DNA of 64,000 bases from Afipia felis ATCC 53690 (GTDB lineage: Bacteria; Pseudomonadota; Alphaproteobacteria; Rhizobiales; Xanthobacteraceae): NCBI RefSeq assembly GCF_000314735.2, contig NZ_KB375270.1:682001-746000 (forward strand), read 5' to 3'. The translations under genes were made by a program, and so were the position numbers. Shown in pieces: positions 56,713 through 64,000 of the stretch. How positions within the stretch are numbered: the stretch's first letter is position 1; each line of letters begins with the position of its first letter. The notes beneath the pieces were generated by a model that was given only the letters and a program-made list of their open reading frames with translations, was not told the origin of the DNA and ran no database searches.

Positions 56713-58950
56713 ATGTCCCTTTCACAAAGTACCTTCCGGCGCTCCTTTCGGCTCGCCCGCCGGTTCGGCTACGCCCGAATCCTGTGCCTCGGTCTGCTGG
56801 CGTCTCTCGTCGCGCTGCGCGCCATTGATCCGGTACCGCTTGAAGAATTGCGTCTAAGAGTTTTCGATACCTATCAAATTCTTAAACCCCGCAAGGCTCT
56901 CGAACGCCCCATCGTGATCGTCGATCTCGATGAAGCGAGCCTTGCCCGGTTTGGTCAGTGGCCATGGTCGCGCACCCTCGTCGCCGATCTGGTGTCGCGG
57001 CTGACGGGGGCGGGTGCCGCCGTGATTGCCTTCGATATCGTGTTCGCTGAACCTGACCGGTTGTCGCCATCTCGCGTGGTGGATAGTTTTCGGAATCTCG
57101 ACGATGCAATGCGCATGCAACTCAAGAGCTTGCCGGATAATGATCAGGTTCTTGCTGAAGTTTTGCGCCGTTCTCCCGTCGTGCTTGGCGAATCCGGTTT
57201 GCCGTATCTGACACCGATGCCCGCCGTCGATCTGCCGCCACTCGGCCTTGCCACGCTTGGCGGCGACCCGTCGCCGTATCTCATGAATTTCCCCGGACGG
57301 CTGCGTAACACGCCGGTTCTGGAGCAGGCGGCCCCGGGCCGTGGACTTTTCACGATCCGCACCGAACGTGACGGCATCGTCCGGCGCGTCCCGCTCATCA
57401 TGATGGCGCAGGGCAACCTGATGCCGTCGCTGACCTTCGACATGTTGCGGATTGCGGCGAATGCGAACACGCTTCTCGTCAAGTCGGACGATGCGGGCGT
57501 GAAAAGTGTAGGCGTGCCCGGCTTTGAAATCCCCACCGATCCCAACGGCCAGCTCTGGGTCTATTTCAGCAAGCACGATCAGGCGCGTTACGTCTCTGCG
57601 GCGGATGTTCTGGACGGCAAGGGCGGCACCGACGTGTTCTCGCGCAAGCTCGTCATCATTGGCACTTCCGCCGTGGGACTTCTGGATGTCAAAACCACGC
57701 CGCTCGACCGCGTGATGCCCGGTGTCGAAATCCACGCGCAGGTGCTGGAAAACGTGTTGACGGATTCGGTCCTGTCGCAGCCGAACTACGCATTCGGCGC
57801 GGAAATCGTTGCTGCGATGCTGTTCGGTCTTTTGATCGTCTGGCTTGCGCCGGTGTTGAGCCCCGTCGCGTTGTTGCTGTTGGGCGGTACGGTCGCTGCG
57901 ATGCTCGCGGGTGCATCCTGGTATCTGTTCGCGCGCGAGAAGCTGCTGGTCGATTTCACCTTCCCGCTGCTTGCGAGCGCCGTGGTCTATCTGACGCTGG
58001 TATTCAACGGTTATGTGCGCGAGCAAGCACAGCGCCGCCGTATCCGCTCGGCCTTTGGGCAGTATTTGTCCCCCGCTCTTGTGGAACAGCTAGCGCAGGC
58101 GCCCGAACGTCTGGTCCTTGGCGGCGAGGAGCGCGAGATGACTGTGATGTTCAGCGACGTCCGCGGCTTCACGACGATTTCCGAATCCTACCGGCACGAC
58201 CCTCAGGGACTGACGTCGCTGATGAACCGTCTGCTGACGCCGTTGACCGATGCGATCCTCGCACGCAAAGGCACGATCGATAAATACATGGGTGACGCCA
58301 TCATGGCGTTCTGGAATGCGCCGATTGATGACGCCGAACATGCCGTCAACGCCTGCGAGGCGGCGCTCGACATGCTGGATAAAGTTGATGAACTGAATAA
58401 GGAGCGGGCGAAGGAGGCAACCGAGCAGGGCAGGCCGTTTATGCCCTTGAACGTCGGCGTCGGCCTCAACACCGGCCTGTGCGTCGTCGGCAATATGGGG
58501 TCGAGCCTGCGATTCGATTACTCGGTGCTTGGCGATAGCGTGAACCTGGCCTCGCGGCTGGAGAGCCAATCGGCAACCTACGGCGTACCCATTATTGTCG
58601 GGTCGAAGACAGCGCTGGCCGCAAAGGACAAGCTCGCGATCCTCGAGATGGATCTCGTCACCGTGAAGGGAAAGCAGGAGCCGGAGGTGATCTATGCCAT
58701 TCTTGGCCGTGCCGATCTCGCGCATTCGGAGCGATTTCAAAAGCTGCGCAATCTGACCATCGATATGATCTGGCGCTATCGCAGCCGTGATTGGGAAGGC
58801 GCGCTGAACGCGGCGGAAAAGGCGCGGGCACTTGACGATGGCCGTCGGCTGACGACGCTGTTCGACCTCTACGCCGGACGGATCGAAGCGTTCCGGACAA
58901 CGCCGCCGTCGCCCGATTGGAATGGCGTTTTTGCGATGACGATGAAATAG
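56713..58950 (+). CDS. CHASE2-domain adenylate/guanylate cyclase
   Basis: The 745-residue membrane receptor cyclase has an N-terminal helix (about 22-38). A periplasmic CHASE2 sensor follows (about 40-345) with IVIVDLDEASLARFGQWPWSR, given as about residues 66-87, and VAPGVEIHAQVLENVL-like PGVEIHAQVLENVL. Three helices (about 358-425) lead to a class III cyclase domain (about 470-650). The catalytic parts are VMFSDVRGFTTISE (metal Asp about 481), GTIDKYMGDAIMAFW (second Asp about 525) and GDSVNLASRLE. This points to cAMP synthesis; substrate choice (ATP versus GTP) is not certain by eye. ATG 56713 fits the family; upstream frame lacks similarity. It heads a five-gene + strand run. Confidence 0.9.
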   Translation: MSLSQSTFRRSFRLARRFGYARILCLGLLASLVALRAIDPVPLEELRLRVFDTYQILKPRKALERPIVIVDLDEASLARFGQWPWSRTLVADLVSRLTGAGAAVIAFDIVFAEPDRLSPSRVVDSFRNLDDAMRMQLKSLPDNDQVLAEVLRRSPVVLGESGLPYLTPMPAVDLPPLGLATLGGDPSPYLMNFPGRLRNTPVLEQAAPGRGLFTIRTERDGIVRRVPLIMMAQGNLMPSLTFDMLRIAANANTLLVKSDDAGVKSVGVPGFEIPTDPNGQLWVYFSKHDQARYVSAADVLDGKGGTDVFSRKLVIIGTSAVGLLDVKTTPLDRVMPGVEIHAQVLENVLTDSVLSQPNYAFGAEIVAAMLFGLLIVWLAPVLSPVALLLLGGTVAAMLAGASWYLFAREKLLVDFTFPLLASAVVYLTLVFNGYVREQAQRRRIRSAFGQYLSPALVEQLAQAPERLVLGGEEREMTVMFSDVRGFTTISESYRHDPQGLTSLMNRLLTPLTDAILARKGTIDKYMGDAIMAFWNAPIDDAEHAVNACEAALDMLDKVDELNKERAKEATEQGRPFMPLNVGVGLNTGLCVVGNMGSSLRFDYSVLGDSVNLASRLESQSATYGVPIIVGSKTALAAKDKLAILEMDLVTVKGKQEPEVIYAILGRADLAHSERFQKLRNLTIDMIWRYRSRDWEGALNAAEKARALDDGRRLTTLFDLYAGRIEAFRTTPPSPDWNGVFAMTMK

Positions 58951-59015
58951 ATGAAAAACCGCGAGCCTGCCTTGCACCCACCCGATATGATGTTTTGTCC
59001 CGTTTGAGCCTGTTG

Positions 59016-59840
59016 ATGATGTCAGATTCCATTACGATCAAATTCTGGGGTGTTCGCGGCAGTATCGCCTGTCCAGGACCGGACACTGCGCGCTACGGCG
59101 GCAATACATCCTGCGTCGAAGTTCTTTGCGGCGAAAGCCGAGTGATATTCGATGCCGGCTCCGGCCTGCGCGGGCTTGGCGAGGCACTGGCGGGACAGCC
59201 CGGCGAGATCGATCTGTTTTTCAGCCATCTGCACATCGATCATCTAATTGGACTGCCGTTTTTTCAGCCGGCATTTGAAAAAGACAGTCGCCTTCGGCTG
59301 TGGGCGGCCGGCCTGAAAGAGGTGGGTGGACTTCGGGCCGCGCTCGACAGATATCTGAGTTTTCCGCTGTTTCCGATCGGTCTCGATGAATTCCGTGCCG
59401 GTGTTGCCTTCAATGATTTTTCGCGGGGCGATGTGCTGACGCCTCGCCCGGGTATCGTTCTGCGCACGGCTGCGCTCGATCATCCGGGCGGCGCGACCGG
59501 CTATCGGCTGGAATTCAACGGGCGTGTGTTTTGCTATGTGACCGATACGGCGATGGACGCCGAACCTTCCCTCGAAATGCTTGCGCTGGCGAAGGATGCC
59601 GATTGTCTCGTCGTAGACGCAACTTATACCGACAGCGAACTGACGAAATACGCGGGCTGGGGTCACGCGAGCTGGCAGCAGAACATTGCATTTGCCGATG
59701 CCGCCGGGGTGAAAAACTTGTGTCTGTTTCACCACGCCCCCGAACACGACGACGACGCTCTCAATCGGATCGCGGCCGATGCCGCGCGGATGCGACCGGG
59801 AACGGTGATGGCGCGGGAAGGCCTGTCGATCAGGATTTGA
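59016..59840 (+). CDS. Metallo-beta-lactamase-fold hydrolase
   Basis: The 274-residue protein is an MBL-fold hydrolase. The metal motif is SHLHIDH (H71, H73, D75, H76), with later ligands in DHPGGATGYRLEF (about 150), CYVTDTAMD and LVVDATYTD, and a final HHAPEHDDD. It starts IKFWGVRGSIACPGPDTARYGG, given as about residues 6-29, typical of a PhnP/cyclic-phosphodiesterase-like subgroup. Lying between a cyclase and a cyclic-nucleotide-binding protein, it is a candidate cyclic nucleotide or phosphate-ester phosphodiesterase, but this is context only. The gap to the cyclase is 65 bp. Confidence 0.83.
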   Translation: MMSDSITIKFWGVRGSIACPGPDTARYGGNTSCVEVLCGESRVIFDAGSGLRGLGEALAGQPGEIDLFFSHLHIDHLIGLPFFQPAFEKDSRLRLWAAGLKEVGGLRAALDRYLSFPLFPIGLDEFRAGVAFNDFSRGDVLTPRPGIVLRTAALDHPGGATGYRLEFNGRVFCYVTDTAMDAEPSLEMLALAKDADCLVVDATYTDSELTKYAGWGHASWQQNIAFADAAGVKNLCLFHHAPEHDDDALNRIAADAARMRPGTVMAREGLSIRI

Positions 59841-59934
59841 GGGCCGAGCGGGGCCGGACTTGAATTGATTTTAGTTTGATGAGATCGGCATCGAACCGAT
59901 CGCGCTTTGTCTGTGACAAAAGGCTGGTTGGCCC

Positions 59935-60600
59935 ATGGATATCTCAGGTGTTGCTTCGGATATGTCAGGTCTCGCCTCCGGCGCGGGAGGCTTGATCGCG
60001 TCGGCATTCGTCGTCGCTGGTTACACCATGCGCACTATGATCCCTCTGCGCATTGTCGGCATCATCACCAATGTGGTGTTTATTCTTTATGCCATGTCGC
60101 ATCGGAATTATCCGATCGTGGCGCTGCATCTGATTTTGCTGCCGCTGAATATCTATCGTCTGCGCGAAATGCTGGTGCTGGTTCGCAACGTCAAGCGCTC
60201 GGTGAGCGGAAACCTGTCCATGAACTGGTTGAAGCCGTTCATGACCGAACGGCGTTGCCAACCGGGTGAAGTGCTGTTCTACAAGCACGAGCGTGCGACG
60301 GAGATGTACTACATCGTCAGCGGCCGTTTTCATCTCGTGGAATCGGGCATCGAACTGCCGGTCGGCTCCATCGTTGGCGAGTTCGGTATGCTGTCGCCCG
60401 ACAATGCACGCACGCAGACGCTGGAGTGCGTGGAGAAGGGCGTGGTTCTCAGCGTCACCTACCAGAAGGTGGAAGAACTTTACGTGCAGAATCCGGAATT
60501 CGGATTTTATTTTCTGCGGCTGGTTAGCGCGCGGTTGTTTCAGAATGTCGGCAGGCTCGAAGCGCAAGTCGCGGCACTCAGCGGAAAACCTGCACCATGA
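59935..60600 (+). CDS. Membrane-anchored cyclic-nucleotide-binding protein
   Basis: The 221-residue protein has hydrophobic N-terminal segments (about 15-35, then 42-80, IVGIITNVVFILYAMSH) and a C-terminal cNMP-binding domain (about 100-205). The latter shows ERRCQPGEVLFYKHERATEMYYIVSGRFHL (given as about 105-134), GSIVGEFGMLSPDNARTQTLEC and VTYQKVEELYVQNPEFGFYF. The phosphate-binding cassette reads GEFGMLSPDNART, matching the usual G-E-x-A/G-L-x4-R-x-A form apart from the spacing around the arginine. No DNA-binding domain follows, so it should sense cAMP at the membrane without acting as a transcription factor. Confidence 0.82.
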   Translation: MDISGVASDMSGLASGAGGLIASAFVVAGYTMRTMIPLRIVGIITNVVFILYAMSHRNYPIVALHLILLPLNIYRLREMLVLVRNVKRSVSGNLSMNWLKPFMTERRCQPGEVLFYKHERATEMYYIVSGRFHLVESGIELPVGSIVGEFGMLSPDNARTQTLECVEKGVVLSVTYQKVEELYVQNPEFGFYFLRLVSARLFQNVGRLEAQVAALSGKPAP

Positions 60601-61472
60601 GATTGCCCGTCGATTTCAGGCTGCTCAAGGAGCGCTATTTCGGCGAAGCATCGCGCAAGCCCTGGGTCGCGGAAAACCGGCTAGCCGAACTGGCTCCGTA
60701 TCTGCAGCCGGAAGCGGCGGACATCGTGCAGCGCGCCGTTGCGGCGCTGATGATCTATCAGGATCCGGATTACGCGCTTGTGTATCTCAATCGCGTCGGA
60801 CGGTATGCCGGGCCGGGCAAGGAGCCCTGCGCATTTCTCGTCTCGCTCGCCCCCCGCATGGATATGCGGATGCGCTATGCAGACCCTCCGAGCGTCGCGC
60901 AGGCGACGTTGACGGAGAGCGGGGATGGCAATTCCTCTCCGAGCCGCCGGGCATCCTTCTGCCTCTGCGACTTCGCCGGAATGCTGCCACCGGATGCCGC
61001 CGATACGGCTCTCATTGTAATGTCCTACCTGCGGCTCTCAAGGCGGATTGTCGTATTGACGTTCTCCCCTCAAGCCGGATGGAAACGGCGCTGGACCGAA
61101 GCTTGGGCGCTGCTGCGCTACGCGCGAAGCTACTCGCGGCGCGCGAAGAGCGAGAACGCCTGGGTCGAGCGATGGTTACACATGATCGACCGCGTCCGGT
61201 CCACCCAGCCGGAGGCTGTCATCGAGATGGTGCGAAGCGCGGATATCGTCTGCGGGTCGGGCGCGGATTACCATCGGGACATCGCAAACTGGAATGTGAT
61301 CGTGGATCGTCTGGTCAAGCCCGTTTGCGACGGGATGATTGCAGCGATTGATCTTGCAGCGGCATTGCGAGTCGTTTTACACGCTGCGGCTGATCGCCCC
61401 GAACCTGCGATGCTCGAAGGGCAGATCAATCATCTGATTGCGGCTCAGCCGTCTCGTCTCGAACCCGCGTGA
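60597..61472 (+). CDS. Unknown protein coupled to the cNMP-binding protein
   Basis: The 291-residue protein overlaps the cNMP-binding gene by ATGA and is thus translated with it. It lacks a signal peptide or clear membrane helices. An N-terminal segment VAALMIYQDPDYALVYLNRV (about 48-67) reminds me of the DUF6537 region found at the end of indolepyruvate oxidoreductases, from memory only. The middle (FCLCDFAGMLPPDAADTALIVMSYLRLSRRIVVL, about 120-154) and the helical end show no motif I know. Tight coupling suggests it is the effector or partner of the cyclic-nucleotide sensor. Confidence 0.6.
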   Translation: MRLPVDFRLLKERYFGEASRKPWVAENRLAELAPYLQPEAADIVQRAVAALMIYQDPDYALVYLNRVGRYAGPGKEPCAFLVSLAPRMDMRMRYADPPSVAQATLTESGDGNSSPSRRASFCLCDFAGMLPPDAADTALIVMSYLRLSRRIVVLTFSPQAGWKRRWTEAWALLRYARSYSRRAKSENAWVERWLHMIDRVRSTQPEAVIEMVRSADIVCGSGADYHRDIANWNVIVDRLVKPVCDGMIAAIDLAAALRVVLHAAADRPEPAMLEGQINHLIAAQPSRLEPA

Positions 61473-61501
61473 TCTTCATGCCAAGCCATTCCGGAGCGCC
61501 G

Positions 61502-61990
61502 ATGATATCGTGTCGAGCGGGGATTTTCGCAGCCGCCGTCGCGGCCTGCACTCTGGTGTTGCCGGCGATTGCGCATGCAGACGCCACGTTCAAGCTCAGC
61601 CACAATCACCGAATTTCATGCAGTAAGGTGCTGATGCCGGGAAAACGGCAGGTGATCGCGTGCAAATCGTATGCGTATCTGTTCAATACGGTAACGTCGG
61701 AATTCTATCGCTGCGGAGTGCAGGTGTCAGTGACGCGCGATGTTTCGACTGTTCTCGGAGCGGATGGCAGCGGCGGTTGCCAACTCAAGACGAAGGTGTT
61801 TCCCGACAATTCCAGTTATGATTTCGATGCTGTCGAAACCGAGCCGCCGAACACCAATGCGTTCTTCGGCAATGGTGGCACGGCGATCTGGGCGGCCGAT
61901 GTCACCACGCGCAAGGTCAGGGCTTGTATCGAACTTGGCGCCGGTGTGTCCCCGCCGGTTCTCAGATGCGTGGACATGACCTTCGAGTAA
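61502..61990 (+). CDS. Secreted hypothetical protein at end of the cyclase module
   Basis: The 162-residue product has a signal peptide (MISCRAGIFAAAVAACTLVLPAIAHA) and a mature domain with six cysteines (SCSKVL, IACKSY, YRCGVQV, GGCQLK, RACIEL, LRCVDM), which suggests disulphides in the periplasm. I do not recognise the fold. ATG 61502 is preceded by GGAGCGCCG; GTG 61469 or ATG 61478 would start earlier without such a site. It follows the unknown gene by 29 bp and converges with the cation exporter gene by 6 bp. Confidence 0.65.
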   Translation: MISCRAGIFAAAVAACTLVLPAIAHADATFKLSHNHRISCSKVLMPGKRQVIACKSYAYLFNTVTSEFYRCGVQVSVTRDVSTVLGADGSGGCQLKTKVFPDNSSYDFDAVETEPPNTNAFFGNGGTAIWAADVTTRKVRACIELGAGVSPPVLRCVDMTFE

Positions 61991-61996
61991 CGCCGT

Positions 61997-62890
61997 CTAT
62001 CCGACGACCGGCACGCCGCCAGGATGCTTGGCTTTTTCTTCGGGCTCGACATGAATCGAGATCATGATGTCGGAAATCTCTTTCCGCAGCGCGGCCTCGA
62101 TCTTGTCGCACAGCATGTGTGATTCCGAGACCGTCATGTTGCCCGGAACGACGAGATGGAAGTCGATGAAGATCGCACGGCCCGCCTGACGGGTGCGGAG
62201 GTCGTGCGCCTCGAGCGCGCCTTCGGCGTGAGAGGAAATGATCTCTCGGATCTTGGCGAGCGTTTCTTCCGGTACGACTTCATCCATCAACCCGCCGACG
62301 GAGGACCGCATCAGCTTCCACCCAGCCCACAGGATGTTGACTGCGACCATTGCGGCAATAAGCGGGTCCAGAAACGGCTGATTGGTCAGCCACACCAGTG
62401 CAACACCGACGAGAACGCCGGCTGAAGTGACAACGTCGGTCCATAGATGTTTGGCGTCGGCGATCAGAGCCGGAGAGCGGAGCCTTTTTCCTGCCTTGAG
62501 CAGAATGAAATACCACGCCGCATTGATGCTGCTTGCTGCCGCATTGATAAGCAATCCCTTGAGGGGCGCCTCAAGCGGTCTGGGCTGAAGGAATCCGCGA
62601 TAGGCTGCGTAGAAAATCGCCAGTGCGGCAGCGAGGATCAGAACGCCTTCCGCAATGGCAGATAGATATTCGGCCTTCTGGTGACCGTAGGGATGATTGG
62701 CGTCGGGCGGCGTTGCGCTGACGCGCACCGCGATGAAAGCAGCCACCGCGGTCGCGACGTTGAGGATGCTCTCCAGGGCATCCGAATAGAGCGCCACGCT
62801 GCCGGTGACGTAATAAGCAGCGTATTTCAACGCCAGCACGAGACAGCCGACCACAATGCTGCCGGCTGCTAATTTAAGGGATGTGCCCAT
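61997..62890 (-). CDS. Cation diffusion facilitator (CDF) metal exporter
   Basis: The 297-residue transporter has six helices and a cytoplasmic C-terminal domain. Metal-site motifs are SVALYSDALESILN in TM2 (D-x3-S type), the cytoplasmic DANHPYGHQKAEYLSA, and LIADAKHLWTDVVTS in TM5 (H-x3-D). The C-terminal ferredoxin-like part (about 205-290) ends with ISIHVEPEEKAKHPGG. This matches the Zn/Fe CDF group (FieF-like); the metal is not fixed by these residues. It may complement the CzcCBA system at the other end of the window. Confidence 0.9.
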   Translation of the reverse strand: MGTSLKLAAGSIVVGCLVLALKYAAYYVTGSVALYSDALESILNVATAVAAFIAVRVSATPPDANHPYGHQKAEYLSAIAEGVLILAAALAIFYAAYRGFLQPRPLEAPLKGLLINAAASSINAAWYFILLKAGKRLRSPALIADAKHLWTDVVTSAGVLVGVALVWLTNQPFLDPLIAAMVAVNILWAGWKLMRSSVGGLMDEVVPEETLAKIREIISSHAEGALEAHDLRTRQAGRAIFIDFHLVVPGNMTVSESHMLCDKIEAALRKEISDIMISIHVEPEEKAKHPGGVPVVG

Positions 62891-62967
62891 GGAACCACGC
62901 GGGATTTGATCTTTGGTGCTTAAGGGAACAGCTGCGGCCGATCAACGCGGATGTTTGCTGACGCCAA

Positions 62968-63150
62968 TCATTCGCAGGCTTTGAGCGCAATAATCGGTGC
63001 ATAGCGCCGCTGGTCGGATAACGATCCATCCTCCGGTTCGGAGAATAGAATGTTGCTGATTTTGATGCCTGGCAGATCGGCCGCGTTGATGCGTGGGTAG
63101 GGAACCTGACAAGGATTTAATCCGGCATTATGCGGATGTTTTATCTCCGC
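62968..63150 (-). pseudogene. Possible 3' remnant of a coding region
   Basis: In the 387-bp gap 62891-63277, the minus strand holds a frame from a TAA at 63151-63153 down to TGA at 62968, with coding-like sequence: KHPHNAGLNPCQVPYPRINA, DLPGIKISNILFSEPEDG, QRRYAPIIALKACE. No start codon lies inside and only about 125 bp separate its 5' end from the divergent efflux gene. I infer the tail of a decayed gene or one with a frameshift. The family is not recognised. The rest of the gap shows nothing clear. Confidence 0.4.
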
Positions 63151-63277
63151 TTAACTCGTGACTGATTCCATATGTCGCAGCTGATAAAGCGGCGATTTAT
63201 CGCATTGCCACAAAGATGCTGCATTGCGATTTCAACGCTGCTTACACCGCATCTGCCATTGGGGAATCTCTCTGCAC

Positions 63278-64000
63278 ATGACGAATCGCATCGTCGCAAT
63301 CGCCTGTCTGATCGTTGGAAGTGCCTTCTTGAGCGGTTGTGACGATCCCGCGCCAGCGGTGGCCAAAAGCGCGCCGCCCGAAGTCTCCATCGTACGCGTG
63401 AAGCCGGAGCCGTTTACGGTGGTCCGCGAGCTTCCGGGTCGCATCGCTTCGGTGCGCGTCGCGGAAGTGCGCCCGCGCGTATCCGGAATCATCGTGGAGC
63501 GGTTGTTCCGGCAGGGCAGCGACGTCGAAGCGGGCGACGTACTCTATAAGATTGATCCTCGACCGTTCGAGGTCGAGGTCATGGCGCAGGAAGCGGCACA
63601 AGCCAAGGCCGAGGCCGTGCTCGACCAAGCCGCCAAGCAGGCGCATCGTATTGCGACGTTGGCCTCGCAGCATGTCGCTTCCGAGGCAGAGAATGAAAAG
63701 ACCATCGCAGCCAGGCGTCAGGCGGAGGCGGACCTTGCCGCACGCAAGGCCGAGGTCGCACGCGCGAAACTCAATCTCGACTATGCAACCATCCGTGCGC
63801 CGATCAAGGGCCGGATCGGCGCGGCGCTGGTGAGCGAAGGCGCGCTCGTCACCGCCAACGATACCACCAATCTCGCCACCATCCGGCAGTTGGACCCGAT
63901 CTACGCCGACTTCACCCAATCGGCCGGCGATCTGATCAAGCTGCGCGAAGCGCTCGACCGAGGCGATCTTGAGCAGGTGAGCGAGGGCGCGGCCAAGGTC
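63278..64000 (+). CDS. RND efflux membrane fusion lipoprotein, AcrA/MexA type (partial)
   Basis: The frame from ATG 63278 is open to the window edge (241 residues seen). It has a lipoprotein signal peptide with lipobox FLSGCDD (Cys near residue 20). The adaptor fold follows: RELPGRIASVRVAEVRPRVS, then GSDVEAGDVLYKIDPRPFEV, an alpha-hairpin (about 95-155, rich in Ala, Glu, Lys) and LDYATIRAPIKGRIGAALVSEG. This points to the HAE1 drug/solvent efflux class and not to metals. GGGGAA lies about 11 bp upstream. An RND pump gene would be expected just beyond the window. Confidence 0.9.
   Translation, partial: MTNRIVAIACLIVGSAFLSGCDDPAPAVAKSAPPEVSIVRVKPEPFTVVRELPGRIASVRVAEVRPRVSGIIVERLFRQGSDVEAGDVLYKIDPRPFEVEVMAQEAAQAKAEAVLDQAAKQAHRIATLASQHVASEAENEKTIAARRQAEADLAARKAEVARAKLNLDYATIRAPIKGRIGAALVSEGALVTANDTTNLATIRQLDPIYADFTQSAGDLIKLREALDRGDLEQVSEGAAKV

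Overview
The window looks like chromosomal DNA of an alphaproteobacterium of the Bradyrhizobiaceae/Nitrobacteraceae (Bradyrhizobium, Afipia, Rhodopseudomonas, Oligotropha and relatives). The pointers are an ndvB/ndvC beta-1,3;1,6-glucan locus, a phosphatidylcholine synthase, an oxalate/formate-type MFS carrier, an nrtABC-nirA-nasA nitrate assimilation operon, and a recG / sdhE-mfd arrangement. This family assignment rests on gene content recognised by eye; no database search was run.

1-11 kb: accessory-looking, with visibly lower G+C than the rest. It holds a decayed staphylococcal-nuclease-like gene, a small PepSY-like periplasmic protein, a czcCBA-type heavy-metal RND operon preceded by a small His/Cys protein, an orphan glycosyltransferase, a CHAD-domain protein without its usual CYTH domain, a tandem universal stress protein and a small membrane protein.

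11-20 kb: an OxlT-like antiporter with a strong terminator and an AT-rich, palindrome-bearing promoter region. Next comes the glucan locus: ndvB, a secreted protein, and divergent ndvC. Two envelope proteins of unknown role follow.

20-42 kb: mostly housekeeping. glmU and glmS (UDP-GlcNAc supply), a DUF502 protein, recG, sdhE-mfd, a PRC-barrel protein, a protein with a degenerate GGDEF domain, an ABC peptide-binding protein translationally coupled to a degenerate AMP-ligase-like protein, an IalB-like protein, hspQ, a UbiH-family hydroxylase, pcs, a quinone oxidoreductase and rimO.

42-56 kb: the nitrate assimilation operon nrtABC - FAD oxidoreductase - nirA - Fe-S/FNR flavoprotein - nasA, with a sigma-54-like promoter in front. 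Nitrate would be imported by NrtABC, reduced to nitrite by NasA and to ammonium by NirA, with the two flavoproteins as likely electron donors. The pxpBCA 5-oxoprolinase genes converge on nasA and overlap its 3' end. A RraA-family gene is divergent from them.

56-62 kb: five co-directional genes that look like a second-messenger module: a CHASE2 adenylate/guanylate cyclase, a metallo-beta-lactamase-fold hydrolase, a membrane cyclic-nucleotide-binding protein, an unknown cytoplasmic protein coupled to it by an ATGA overlap, and a secreted protein. This is the best candidate for an undescribed system here.

62-64 kb: a CDF cation exporter, a short coding remnant, and the 5' part of an AcrA/MexA-type efflux lipoprotein that runs off the window.
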